Shown here: piece after piece, positions 17,772 through 26,447 of the stretch
How the letters are laid out: each line of letters starts with the position of its first letter
Numbering within the stretch: position 1 is the stretch's first letter
Origin: GBS-DC sp964451985
GTDB lineage: Bacteria; Armatimonadota; Fimbriimonadia; Fimbriimonadales; GBS-DC
Reading direction: 5' to 3'
Length of the DNA stretch: 64,000 bases
Assembly (NCBI GenBank): GCA_964451985.1
Contig: CAYVKB010000003.1
Location: 5,574-69,573, forward strand
Notes under the pieces: generated by a model
Told to the model about the DNA's origin: nothing
What the model saw: the letters and a program-made list of their open reading frames with translations, nothing else
Databases searched by the model: none
Made by a program: the position numbers and the translations under genes

Positions 17772-19082
17772 ATGCCGCGCATTACAATTATCGGCGGTGG
17801 GTTCGCGGGGGTAGAAGCCGCATGGACCGCTGCCCGACAGGGAGTGTCGGTACGCCTCTACGAAATGCGCCCTAAGCGCAGTACGCCCGCCCACAAAACA
17901 GGCTGGCTCGCGGAATTGGTCTGCTCCAACTCTTTCAAATCGCTCCTGCCCACTACGCCGTCAGGACAGCTCAAGTGGGAGATGGAGCGGCTTGGCTCGC
18001 TGGTGATTCCCACCGCACGCGAGTTCGCCGTACCTGCAGGCGAAGCGTTAGCCGTCGACCGCGAGCCGTTCGCTCAGGCGATTACTGCGCGTGTTGAGCT
18101 CCATCCGCTGATTGAGGTGGTGCGTGAGGAGGTGACGCACATCCCCACCGATCGCCCGCTGATTATCGCAACGGGTCCGCTGACCTCCGACGCATTGGCA
18201 AGCGAAATAGGGCGTATCACGGGCAAGCAGCACCTCTATTTCTACGATGCCGTCTCGCCCATCGTGGACGCCAGTACGATAGACTATGACCGGGTGTTTC
18301 TCGGCAGTCGCCGCGAGAAGGGCGACCCTGCCTACATCAACTGCCCATTCACCAAAGCGGAGTACGAACGATTCTGGCAGGCGATTTGCGAAGCGGAGCT
18401 AACGCCTCTGCACGAGTTTGAAGATGCTCGCTTTTTCGAGGGCTGTGTACCGCTGGAAGAGTTAGCATCACGCGGTAAGGATACACTCCGCTTCGGTCCG
18501 CTGAAGCCCGTGGGACTCATCGACCCGCGCACGGGCAAGCGTCCGTATGCCGTGCTGCAGCTGCGCCCCGAAAACAACGAGCGTACGCTGTATAGCCTCG
18601 TGGCGTGCCAGACGCGCATGAAGTGGGGCGAACAGAAGCGCGTGTTCCGCCTTGTGCCCGGCTTGGAGAACGCCGAGTTCGTGCGCTACGGCGTGGTCCA
18701 TCGGAACACTTATTTAGACTCGCCGCGCCTGCTGCAACGCACGCTGCAGTTCTGCGAGGACGGCAAGCTCTTCTTTGCGGGGCAGATGGTGGGCGTGGAG
18801 GGGTATATTGAGTCGGCGGCGTCGGGGATTATCGCGGGGTTAAACGCGGCACGGCTCGCGCTGGGCAAGCCTGCCGTTGCGCCCCCACGCGAAACCGTCA
18901 TCGGTTCGCTCCTGCACTACATCAGCACTTATGAACACCCGAACTTCCCACCGATGAATGCAAACTGGGGGATACTGCCTGATCCGGAGGATGCGCCGAG
19001 AGACCGCGCCCTGCGTCGGGAACTCAAACTCCAGCGCGCCCGCGAGGCGATGGAACGATTCGCGCAGGCGTTGATGCTATAG
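17772..19082 (+). CDS. trmFO: tRNA (uracil-54,C5)-methyltransferase, folate/FAD dependent
   Basis: 436-residue flavoprotein that makes ribothymidine-54 in tRNA using methylene-tetrahydrofolate. Seen: the Rossmann FAD motif IIGGGFAGVEAAW at the N terminus, the family block LYEMRPKRSTPAHKT followed by LVCSNSFKS, and the C-terminal GVEGYIESAASG. Length is typical. ATG 17772 is used; an in-frame TTG at 17766 would lie only 2 nt from the TATAAT box. The box (17758-17763, preceded by GG) ends 8 nt before the ATG, so the message is probably leaderless. The stop overlaps that of the convergent aldehyde dehydrogenase. Confidence 0.96.
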   Translation: MPRITIIGGGFAGVEAAWTAARQGVSVRLYEMRPKRSTPAHKTGWLAELVCSNSFKSLLPTTPSGQLKWEMERLGSLVIPTAREFAVPAGEALAVDREPFAQAITARVELHPLIEVVREEVTHIPTDRPLIIATGPLTSDALASEIGRITGKQHLYFYDAVSPIVDASTIDYDRVFLGSRREKGDPAYINCPFTKAEYERFWQAICEAELTPLHEFEDARFFEGCVPLEELASRGKDTLRFGPLKPVGLIDPRTGKRPYAVLQLRPENNERTLYSLVACQTRMKWGEQKRVFRLVPGLENAEFVRYGVVHRNTYLDSPRLLQRTLQFCEDGKLFFAGQMVGVEGYIESAASGIIAGLNAARLALGKPAVAPPRETVIGSLLHYISTYEHPNFPPMNANWGILPDPEDAPRDRALRRELKLQRAREAMERFAQALML

Positions 19083-20558
19083 GCTCACGTACGCCCCCAA
19101 GCCGTGCCAACCGCCCTCGCGCCCGAAGCCGCTCTCTTTATAGCCGCCGAACGGGCTGGCTGGGTCGAACTTATTGTAGGTGTTGCACCACACCACGCCC
19201 GCCTGCACACGCGCGGCGAACTCCAGATACTTACTGCCTTTGTTCGTCCACACGCCCGCCGACAGCCCGTAGCGCGTGTTGTTGGCGATTTGCACCGCTT
19301 CGTCGGGCGTGCGGAAGGTTAGCACGCTCAGCACGGGACCGAAAATCTCCTCGCGGGCGACGGTGTGCGCCGTGCTGACCTGCGTGAGAATCGTGGGCGG
19401 ATACCAATAGCCCTTGCGGGGCAGGGCGCAGTCGGGCTGATACACCTCCGCGCCCTCCTGCACGCCGATTTGCACCAACCGCTCAATCTTCCGTAGCTGG
19501 GGCAGCGAGTTGATTGCCCCGATATCAGTGTTTTTATCCAGCGGGTCGCCCACGCGCAACAGCCCAATCCGCCGCTTGAGTTTACGAATCACCAACGCGG
19601 CGACGCTCTCCTGCACCAGCAGCCGACTACCCGCACAGCACACATGCCCTTGATTGAAGTAGATACCATTCACGATGCCCTCAATCGCTTGGTCAATCGC
19701 GGCGTCTTCAAAAATCACGTGCGCCGCTTTGCCGCCCAGCTCCAGCGTGAGGCGTTTACGTGTGCCCGCGATGGCTTTCTGGATTTGCTTGCCGACCTCC
19801 GTGCTGCCCGTGAAGGCGATTTTGTCGATATCGGGATGTTGCACGAGTTGCGCGCCTGTGTGTCCATCGCCCGTCACGATGTTGACCACGCCAGGGGGCA
19901 GTTCGGCTTGCTGGAAGACCTCGCATAGCAGCATCGCCGTGAGTGGGGTGGTCTCAGCAGGTTTGAGAACCACTGTATTGCCGCAGGCGAGCGCGGGAGC
20001 GATTTTCCACGCCGCCATCAGCAGGGGGAAGTTCCATGGGATAATCTGCCCTGCTACGCCTAGCGGACGCGCCACGCGTCCTTGAAAAGCGTACTCCAGT
20101 TTGTCTGCCCAGCCTGCGTAGTAGAAAAAGTGTGCCGACGCGAGTGGGATGTCTACGTCGCGCGACTCACGGATGGGTTTGCCGCCGTCCAGGCTTTCCA
20201 GTACGGCGAACTCTCGAGCACGCTCCTGTAAAATTCGCGCGATTCGAAACAGATATTTCGCGCGCTCCTTGCCTGGCAACTTGCCCCACACGGTTTCGTA
20301 GGCACGTCGGGCGGCTTGTACAGCGCGGTCGATGTCCTCCGCGTCAGCATAGGCGACTTCCGATAGCGTCTCTTCGGTGGCGGGGTTGAGGGTCTCAAAG
20401 TAGCGTCCGCTGAGCGGCTCCACAAACGCGCCGTCGATAAACAAGCCATAGCGCGGCTGAATCTTTACGATATTACGCGCTTCCGGGGCGGGGGCGTACT
20501 CCCATACGCCGCGCTGCACCGACTGCCCGTTATGTCCGTTACTACTCTTGCGAGGCAT
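19077..20558 (-). CDS. NAD(P)-dependent aldehyde dehydrogenase
   Basis: 493-residue enzyme oxidising an aldehyde to the acid. It has the cofactor segment IIPWNFPLLMAAWKIAPALA, GSTEVGKQI, the catalytic Glu in LELGGK, the catalytic Cys in QGHVCCAGSRL and EIFGPVLSV. It belongs to the broad betaine/phenylacetaldehyde-type group; the substrate is unknown. An in-frame ATG at 20579 lies upstream of a TATACAAT box. ATG 20558 lies 5 nt downstream of that box and is preferred. It is divergent from the prepilin-like gene. Confidence 0.94.
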   Translation of the reverse strand: MPRKSSNGHNGQSVQRGVWEYAPAPEARNIVKIQPRYGLFIDGAFVEPLSGRYFETLNPATEETLSEVAYADAEDIDRAVQAARRAYETVWGKLPGKERAKYLFRIARILQERAREFAVLESLDGGKPIRESRDVDIPLASAHFFYYAGWADKLEYAFQGRVARPLGVAGQIIPWNFPLLMAAWKIAPALACGNTVVLKPAETTPLTAMLLCEVFQQAELPPGVVNIVTGDGHTGAQLVQHPDIDKIAFTGSTEVGKQIQKAIAGTRKRLTLELGGKAAHVIFEDAAIDQAIEGIVNGIYFNQGHVCCAGSRLLVQESVAALVIRKLKRRIGLLRVGDPLDKNTDIGAINSLPQLRKIERLVQIGVQEGAEVYQPDCALPRKGYWYPPTILTQVSTAHTVAREEIFGPVLSVLTFRTPDEAVQIANNTRYGLSAGVWTNKGSKYLEFAARVQAGVVWCNTYNKFDPASPFGGYKESGFGREGGWHGLGAYVSL

Positions 20559-20640
20559 AATGAATTGTATAAGGCACAAGGCGGAAAAATCCTGCTGGAT
20601 GTTGACAGGGGGTTCTTAATAAAATCTTAACATGAGGGCA

Positions 20641-20660
20641 GGTATAGTTTTTTCAGGAGG
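20641..20660 (+). promoter_or_regulatory. Promoter and RBS of the prepilin-like gene
   Basis: GGTATAGT at 20641-20648, then AGGAGG at 20655-20660, 11 nt before the ATG. A TTGACA at 20602-20607 lies too far from this -10 for standard spacing. The stretch between is A/T rich. Confidence 0.5.
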
Positions 20661-20671
20661 TTCATTCAACA

Positions 20672-21571
20672 ATGCGACGATACGGCTTTACGCTGATTGA
20701 GCTTCTGGTCGTGATCGCGATTATTGCGATCCTTGCGGCGATTCTGTTCCCTGTATTCGCCCAGGCGCGTGAGAAGGCGCGTCAGACCGCGTGTCTCAGT
20801 AATTGTAAGCAGATAGGGCTTGGCATCACGATGTATGTGAACGACTGGGATGAGACATTTCCTCGGATGGACGACTGTATTAACTCACCGATTCCCTGGA
20901 AACCAGATGCAACGGGTTGCAACGGTCCTTTTGGGCGCCGAGTAAACCACTTCAAGTGGCAATATTGGGTGTGGTTGTATATCAAGAATGTCGACATATT
21001 CTTCTGCCCCAGTCGCTCCATTCAGACCCCAGAGGCGCAGGAGGCTTGGGATCGGCACGCGGAGATTCGCGATCGCGGATACGCACTTGCACTACACATC
21101 ACGGGTGCAACCAATACCCTGAACAACCCTTCCCGAGGGGCTATCCGCAACTCGTTTTTGGGCGGCACTATGGCGGGAGTACTCCGTCCCGCTGAAACGA
21201 TGCTCATCATGGAGTCGCAACGGCAGGCGCTGCCCACTTACCTGTTTCCCCCGAATCAACGGATTACCACAGCGTTCCCTATGGCGCACCGCCGCATGCT
21301 TGAAGGCACCCTTCTGGAGGGTGCGCAGCGTCGTGTCAATCGCTTCTGGGCGCCGCATATGGACGGCTTAAACCTCGTCTATGTGGATGGACACGCAAAG
21401 TGGATGAATGTACGCGAATTCCTCGCCAAGTGTCCTGACAGCCAGTCATATAGTCCCGACCCAGGCTTATCAGCACTTCCATCTCAGATGGCTTGGGAAG
21501 TCGGTTCCCAACCCGTATGGCGTGGCGACTGGCCGCTCTGGGGGCTGTACGGTGAGATGGCTACTCAGTAA
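20672..21571 (+). CDS. DUF1559 prepilin-like protein (H-X9-DG)
   Basis: 299-residue exported protein with a type IV pilin-like leader. MRRYG is followed by the FTLIE cleavage site (Glu at mature position 5), and a hydrophobic helix (residues 6-27) ends in FAQAREKARQ. The C-terminal part has the H-X9-DG motif as HMDGLNLVYVDGHAKW. Many such paralogues occur in Armatimonadota and Planctomycetota; their role (pseudopilin or surface protein) is unclear. No pilus-assembly genes are adjacent. The body has many Trp and Cys residues, which suggests an extracytoplasmic fold. Confidence 0.85.
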   Translation: MRRYGFTLIELLVVIAIIAILAAILFPVFAQAREKARQTACLSNCKQIGLGITMYVNDWDETFPRMDDCINSPIPWKPDATGCNGPFGRRVNHFKWQYWVWLYIKNVDIFFCPSRSIQTPEAQEAWDRHAEIRDRGYALALHITGATNTLNNPSRGAIRNSFLGGTMAGVLRPAETMLIMESQRQALPTYLFPPNQRITTAFPMAHRRMLEGTLLEGAQRRVNRFWAPHMDGLNLVYVDGHAKWMNVREFLAKCPDSQSYSPDPGLSALPSQMAWEVGSQPVWRGDWPLWGLYGEMATQ

Positions 21572-21578
21572 ATGATGG

Positions 21579-21686
21579 AGCAGTGTAGGCTTCTCGCTGA
21601 GGCGGAAAGTGCAATCTACAGCCAGTTCAATTGCACACAACTTCGCAAGGTAAGTTGCCTATTGCCTGTGAGATGCCTACACTGCT
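21579..21686 (+). ncRNA. Unidentified three-way-junction RNA-like element
   Basis: A 12-bp perfect helix AGCAGTGTAGGC (21579-21590) / GCCTACACTGCT (21675-21686) continues through TCTCGC/GTGAGA (21592-21597 with 21668-21673, one G-U) and AGGC/GCCT (21600-21603 with 21664-21667). These enclose two hairpins: GTGCAAT/ATTGCAC (21609-21615 with 21630-21636) and CAACTT/AAGTTG (21638-21643 with 21652-21657). The wobble pair fits the plus strand. It matches no riboswitch class I recognise. It sits 54 nt before the propeller gene start and just after the prepilin stop, so it could be a 5' leader, a 3' UTR structure or a mobile palindromic element. Confidence 0.5.
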
Positions 21687-21739
21687 GAAAACTCGCTTCG
21701 TAACGAAAAGATACGCCTTGAAGACAAGAGAGGTGTCAA

Positions 21740-22975
21740 ATGTTTAGGATAGTTGAGAATAGTATCATGCTTGCAGCGACAATTCTGTTCATGACTGTTC
21801 AGGCTCACTGTCAGTGCGTACGCTGGTTAGAAACCCCTCCATAGTATGATACTAGTGCTGCAACTGGGGTTTCGGACGACGGTCGAATTGTCGTAGGCTA
21901 TTCAGGAGGACGATTTCCTCGTGACCATGTTGCTTGTGTGTGGGTGGATGGAACACCCTTATTGCTTCCCCGAATACAAGGGACACAGTCATGGGCAAAC
22001 TCTGTGTCCGGAAATGGTACTGTCATTGTAGGTGCTTTATGGATGCCTGGAGAAGCAACTCTTGCTGTATATTGGAATTTCAACGGCGTTTCATACGATT
22101 TGAATATTATTGGGTTCGGCGAGGCATATGATGTCTCATCAGATGGGGAAGTTATAGTGGGCACAACAGGTCAATTCGGCTTCGTGTGGCAAAGAGGCTT
22201 TATCAAAACTTTTCTTGTGAATCAAAAGTACTGCAGAGTACGCGGGGTATCTCCCAACGGAGTGTTCATTACTGGAGAATACTTAGAAGTTGACACGTGC
22301 TGGAACGCTTCCCTAAACCGTGGCTTTGTTGCATATACTGATGCTCCAGTTATCGACGGAACCATCTGGGGTGTGCCACTTCCATCGATTGGCGATGGAA
22401 ATAATCATCCCTATTGTCTCTCCGATAGCTTAGGTTTTGCGGTAAGTGACACAGGTCTGATTGTTGGCACATCATTTATGGGGTTACAATCAGAGAACCG
22501 CTCTTTTGTTGCCACTTCATGGTTTCCGTTGACAAAGCTAGGCAGCCACCTTCCTGGAGATGTTGATGTAAACAGCTACGTGTATGATGTGTCTGCTGAT
22601 GGTCAGATATCCGTAGGACATCATGACGGCGTCGCTTACGGTGCTGTTCGCTGGATGAATAGTCTTGAGGAAAATCTGAATACCGTGTTTCGTCCTCGAC
22701 CTTGCGGACTTGCTTTCGCCAACTCAATATCTCGCGATGGACGATACATTGTAGGTTCAGGGTATCGTTTCGAGCAAACTGCATTTGTATTGGATTCGCA
22801 CTGCTCTCCGATTCGGGGTGATGTTGATGGCAACGGTTGCGTTGATGATACAGACTTAATCTCTCTGCTTGCTGGAATGGGAACTTCAAGTCCGTTCCTC
22901 GATGTGAATTGCGACGGCTATGTCGACGATATGGATCTACTTGAAGTAATTGCGAATCTGGGAGCTGGATGTTGA
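21740..22975 (+). pseudogene. HAF-repeat secreted protein interrupted by an amber codon
   Basis: The frame opens at ATG 21740 (GAGAGGTG upstream) with a signal peptide (IMLAATILFMTVQAHC). It meets TAG at 21842-21844 (codon 35) and then continues open in the same frame to TGA at 22973-22975. The body holds about seven HAF-type repeats (for example GVSDDGRIVVG, AYDVSSDGEVIVG, VYDVSADGQISVG), expected to form an extracellular beta-propeller. The last 55 residues form a dockerin-like pair, DVDGNGCVDDTDL and DVNCDGYVDDMDL, ending GAGC. The stop separates export signal from body, so this is a nonsense pseudogene or a sequencing error. Base composition is clearly more A/T rich than the neighbours. 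Confidence 0.7.
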
Positions 22976-23067
22976 ATGAATTCAGTCGTCCTCACGCCTC
23001 TCTTTTTAGCTGTCACACAAGGTACTTCAGTTGATAAGAAGCCTTGACGAACTGTCTGTCCCCTCAA

Positions 23068-23098
23068 CGCCCCTTCCTGCAGGAAGGGGCGTTTTGTT
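23068..23098 (+). terminator. Perfect palindrome with T-tract before the SpoIID gene
   Basis: CGCCCCTTCCTG/CAGGAAGGGGCG (23068-23091) is a perfect 24-nt palindrome followed by TTTTGTT, a textbook intrinsic terminator for the upstream gene. Its 3' arm contains GGAAGGGG, only 9-17 nt before the ATG at 23099. The same stem could therefore hide the ribosome-binding site of the next gene. Confidence 0.75.
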
Positions 23099-24298
23099 AT
23101 GGAACATACCGATTGTATGGAATGCACTCTCCGAACGCTATGGATTGGGTTATTGGTACTTACAACAGGTCTGGCGGGAACGCCGCGCACGCGCGACAGC
23201 GACTGGCTCATCCGTGTCGGGCTGGAGCAGGCGGCGTGGGCGCAGACGCTGTATGTGAGCGTCTCCGACGGCAGGCTGCGATGGATGGATCCGCGCACGG
23301 GGCAAACCTTAGTAGAGGGCAGGGCAGGGCAAGTCTGGGAACTGCGCCGCGAAAACGGGCGATATCGCGCCTCCGATGGGCAAACAGTGATTACCTCCGA
23401 GCGGCTGGTTGCGGAATCCACAGGTGAGGGATTCATGATGGTGGGAGCTGCCCCCAATAACCTGCGCCGCTATCGGGGGCACTTGGAGTGGATTGAGCGC
23501 GACAGAAGACTGCTCACCCTGAACTGGGTGCTGATGGACGACTACCTGAAAGCGACGCTCCCGCGCGAGATGCCCCCGAACTTCCATCCCGAAGCGTTGA
23601 AGGCACAAGCAGTGGCGGTACGCTCGTTCACACTACGGCGACTGAACCGCTACCGACAGTGGGGCTACGACTTATGCGACGATGCGCCGTGTCAGGTATA
23701 TGGGGGCGTAGACGCCGAGCATCCCAACACCAACGCCGCCGTAAATGCCACTGCGGGCGAGGTATTGATGTTTGAGGGGCGTGTGGCGGATACGGTCTAC
23801 TCGGCGAACTGTGGGGGGCACACCGCGCCGGTTGAAGTCGCGATGCAGGGCGCGCGTCCCCTGCCGTACCTCACTGGCGTCCCCGACACAGATCCCAGCG
23901 GCAAACCCTTCTGTAGCATCGCGCCCAATAGCGCGTGGGAGCTAACCCTCGCGCGCGAGGAACTGCAGCAACGCTTTCCCCAAGCAGGGCGCATCCGCGC
24001 GCTGAGGCTTGTTCAACGCGCTGCGAGCGGACACGCGCTTCAAATAGAGATCCAGGGTGACCGCGCAACCGTGACGCTTTCAGGCGCGGAGTTTCGAGCC
24101 GCGCTGGGCGCAACCCGAGTGCGCAGTCTGCGGTTTGAGATTCAGCCTCAGCCCGACGGCTGGAAACTTGTAGGACAGGGCAGCGGGCACGGCGCGGGCA
24201 TGTGTCAGTGGGGCGCACAGGGACGCGCCCTCGCGGGGCAAACCTATCAGCAGATTTTGCAAGCGTACTATTCAGGGACGACTTTACAGCGGTTGTAG
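23099..24298 (+). CDS. SpoIID/LytB-domain protein
   Basis: Exported protein of 399 residues with an N-terminal hydrophobic segment (LWIGLLVLTTGLAG). The SpoIID domain spans about 145-395: LMDDYLKATLPREMP, HPEALKAQAVAVRSFTLRR, VNATAGEVLMFEG, ANCGGHTAPVE and the C-terminal GQGSGHGAGMCQWGAQG, which holds conserved active-site residues. SpoIID is a lytic transglycosylase acting on denuded peptidoglycan glycan strands; non-sporulating relatives act in cell-wall remodelling. A second in-frame ATG at 23117 would still give a signal peptide. No sporulation operon is nearby. Confidence 0.85.
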   Translation: MEHTDCMECTLRTLWIGLLVLTTGLAGTPRTRDSDWLIRVGLEQAAWAQTLYVSVSDGRLRWMDPRTGQTLVEGRAGQVWELRRENGRYRASDGQTVITSERLVAESTGEGFMMVGAAPNNLRRYRGHLEWIERDRRLLTLNWVLMDDYLKATLPREMPPNFHPEALKAQAVAVRSFTLRRLNRYRQWGYDLCDDAPCQVYGGVDAEHPNTNAAVNATAGEVLMFEGRVADTVYSANCGGHTAPVEVAMQGARPLPYLTGVPDTDPSGKPFCSIAPNSAWELTLAREELQQRFPQAGRIRALRLVQRAASGHALQIEIQGDRATVTLSGAEFRAALGATRVRSLRFEIQPQPDGWKLVGQGSGHGAGMCQWGAQGRALAGQTYQQILQAYYSGTTLQRL

Positions 24299-24366
24299 GA
24301 GACAGTCTGGCGACGAGAGGTGTTTGGCGTATTTCAATAGGTGCATGGTCAAAAACCCGTAGATTT

Positions 24367-24439
24367 ATTCGGAACCCACCCCTGCACTCTTGCAGTCCAA
24401 TAGCCGATAATTGCCTTCGGTGGGCAACGCCTTCCGAAT
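24367..24439 (+). promoter_or_regulatory. Possible structured leader of the small Cys protein
   Basis: ATTCGGAA and CCCACC (24367-24380) pair with GGTGGG (24419-24424) and, after a 7-nt bulge, TTCCGAAT (24432-24439), 14 bp in all. An inner hairpin CTGCA-ctct-TGCAG is also possible. It ends 24 nt before the ATG at 24464. It matches no riboswitch I know, and a regulatory role is only inferred. The rest of 24299-24463 shows nothing else. Confidence 0.35.
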
Positions 24440-24463
24440 TTACACACAACGAGGTTGACCGTC

Positions 24464-24685
24464 ATGTCTAAGCGCGAGTTGAAAGTCGTGCGCCTGTTGG
24501 AGCCAGAGCTGTGTACGCGGTGTCGGTTTGCGGACATCGCCGATGTGGAGATGGCGGATGGGCGGGTACAGCGGATGCTTTATTGCCGAAGGCTGGATTG
24601 CGATAACTGGGATTACGGCTCGGCGGAACCTGCGAAGCGGGTGGAACTGTCTAAAGGCTCAGAGGATTGGGACGATGCTGCATAA
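24464..24685 (+). CDS. Small four-cysteine protein of unknown function
   Basis: 73-residue protein with C-x2-C (LCTRCRF) and C-x4-C (YCRRLDCDNW) separated by about 23 residues, a spacing suited to a zinc ribbon. No signal peptide or membrane segment is present; the C terminus is acidic. ATG 24464 has GAGG about 9 nt upstream; an in-frame TTG at 24455 is less likely. A structured leader precedes it and another tiny gene overlaps its end by 11 bp. I do not recognise the family; a metal- or nucleic-acid-binding role is a guess from the cysteines. Confidence 0.55.
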   Translation: MSKRELKVVRLLEPELCTRCRFADIADVEMADGRVQRMLYCRRLDCDNWDYGSAEPAKRVELSKGSEDWDDAA

Positions 24686-24866
24686 AAAGGCTCTGGCAAA
24701 GGCAGTGCAGCTTGGGATGGGGTTGGTGAGATTTTGCATGCCTGTACCTCCTCCTGCAGAGCGCGAATTGCAAAGCGGGGTGCAAGTCGCGCTGAGTGAG
24801 ACGCTGGCGCGAATCGACGAAGCGGGGCGTCGATTCGCCCAGCGCCTCCAGCAGGCGCACGAGTGA
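24675..24866 (+). CDS. Small hypothetical protein overlapping the Cys protein gene
   Basis: 63 residues starting MLHKKALAKAVQLG, overlapping the preceding gene by 11 bp. It has a short amphipathic or hydrophobic N-terminal part (LGMGLVRFCMPVPPP) and a charged C-terminal helix (SETLARIDEAGRRFAQRL) like a short coiled coil. No clear Shine-Dalgarno is seen, so translation would depend on coupling. It could be spurious. Confidence 0.35.
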   Translation: MLHKKALAKAVQLGMGLVRFCMPVPPPAERELQSGVQVALSETLARIDEAGRRFAQRLQQAHE

Positions 24867-24901
24867 GTTTTCATCCCTCCCACGCACGCGCCCTACACCC
24901 A

Positions 24902-24931
24902 CAGCGCCGGGAACGCCCACTCCCGGCGCTG
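24902..24931. terminator. Hairpin between convergent genes before dnaB
   Basis: CAGCGCCGGGA (24902-24912) and TCCCGGCGCTG (24921-24931) form a perfect 11-bp stem with an 8-nt loop. It lies between a plus-strand operon and the 3' end of dnaB. No T-tract is present on either side, so termination is inferred from position and stability. Confidence 0.5.
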
Positions 24932-24977
24932 CCCTCCTTAAGACACGATAGGTCTTATAAACAACTGCAAAAAGCAC

Positions 24978-26381
24978 TCAATACACCCCTACATGCTCGC
25001 GGTCAATCCCCACAAAGCGCGAGAAGTCGGGCTGAAACGCCAGTGTGATTTTGCCGGTGGGACCGTTGCGCTGCTTAGCAACGATGATTTCCACCTCCTC
25101 CTGACGCACATAGCCGGGTGGTGGCTCTACAGCGACGGCTTCCTTGTCGCCGTAGTACTCCTCGCGGTGGATGAACAGCACCACATCGGCTTCGGCTTCA
25201 ATCGAGCCGCTGTCGCGCAGGTCGGAGAGCATGGGGCGTTTGTTCTCGCGCCGTTCCACCGAACGCGAGAGCTGCGACAGCACCAGCACGGGCACCTTGA
25301 ACTCACGGGCGATTTGCTTGAGCGCACGGGCAATCTCGCCAATCTCCTGATTGCGATTTTCCACTCGGCGATTCGAGGAGCGCATCAGTTGCAAGTAGTC
25401 CACCACAATCAGCCCCAGTTCGCGCTCGTTAAGTTTGGCTTTCAAGCGGCGGCACTTGGCACGCATCTCCATCGGCGAAAGGCTACTGGTGTCGTCGATG
25501 TAAATTGGCGCGCTGAACAGTCGCTGCGCGGCGTCATGCATTTTCGCCCACTCGTCCAAGCCCAGTTGGAAGCGGCGCAGTCGCTGTGCGCTCACCCCCG
25601 CCTGCGAGCAAAGCATGCGCTGCACCAGCTGGTCGGCGGACATCTCTAAACTAAAGATCGCGACGGGTTTGCGCTCACGAAGCGCCACATGCTCGGCGAT
25701 GTTAATTGCCAGTGAGGTCTTGCCCACGCTGGGGCGCGCTGCCAGAATAATCAACTCCGACGGCTGCAGTCCCGACAAGATGCGGTTCAAGTCGCGATAG
25801 CCGGTGGAAATGCCCAACAGCAACTCGCCGTCAGCGCTGCCCTGCATCTGCTCCTGGCGAACTTCGAACTGTTCCAGTACATTCAGCACCAGACTGTTGA
25901 CGCTGATAAATTCACTCTTAGATTGTCGCTCCGCAACCTGATACACGGCTTGCTCCGCCTGGTCTACAATCTCCTTCACTTCCAGCTCTGGCTCTTCCAC
26001 GAGGCGGATGATTTCGTGCGCGGCACGCAGCAAGCGGCGCAGCGTGGCTTTCTCCTGCACGATGTAAGCGTAGTATTCAGCGTTTGCGGCGGTCGGCACA
26101 CTCTCGATAATGTTCACCAGCGCAGGCAGCCCGCCAATCTCCTCCAGCTGTCCCCGACGGCGCAACTCCTCCTGCACCGTGAGCAGGTCTACAGCAATAT
26201 TCCGCTCATGCAACGAGTAAATCGCCTCACACAGCACCCGATGTGCCGGATGGTAAAAATCGTCCACTTTCAGCAGCTCCGCAACCTTCTCCAGCGCATC
26301 GCTATCGAGCATTATCGAGCCGAGAACGCTCATCTCGGCTTCCGTGCTATGCGGTTGAATCATGCCAGCGCGTTGGTTCAT
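24978..26381 (-). CDS. dnaB: Replicative DNA helicase DnaB
   Basis: 467-residue hexameric helicase that unwinds DNA at the fork. It has an N-terminal primase-interacting domain (residues about 5-110) and a RecA-like C-terminal domain with Walker A ARPSVGKTS, Walker B LIVVDYLQLM and LSQLSRSVERR. Full length without an intein. Three ATGs are possible (26411, 26399, 26381). The last is preferred because the conserved part begins soon after and a TACAAT box at 26403-26408 lies upstream of it. It is divergent from trmD. Confidence 0.95.
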   Translation of the reverse strand: MNQRAGMIQPHSTEAEMSVLGSIMLDSDALEKVAELLKVDDFYHPAHRVLCEAIYSLHERNIAVDLLTVQEELRRRGQLEEIGGLPALVNIIESVPTAANAEYYAYIVQEKATLRRLLRAAHEIIRLVEEPELEVKEIVDQAEQAVYQVAERQSKSEFISVNSLVLNVLEQFEVRQEQMQGSADGELLLGISTGYRDLNRILSGLQPSELIILAARPSVGKTSLAINIAEHVALRERKPVAIFSLEMSADQLVQRMLCSQAGVSAQRLRRFQLGLDEWAKMHDAAQRLFSAPIYIDDTSSLSPMEMRAKCRRLKAKLNERELGLIVVDYLQLMRSSNRRVENRNQEIGEIARALKQIAREFKVPVLVLSQLSRSVERRENKRPMLSDLRDSGSIEAEADVVLFIHREEYYGDKEAVAVEPPPGYVRQEEVEIIVAKQRNGPTGKITLAFQPDFSRFVGIDREHVGVY

Positions 26382-26447
26382 CGAAACGCCCCCACACATT
26401 AATTGTAGCATACCGACCCGCTGAAAGGTATACTGAGTACGAAAGAT

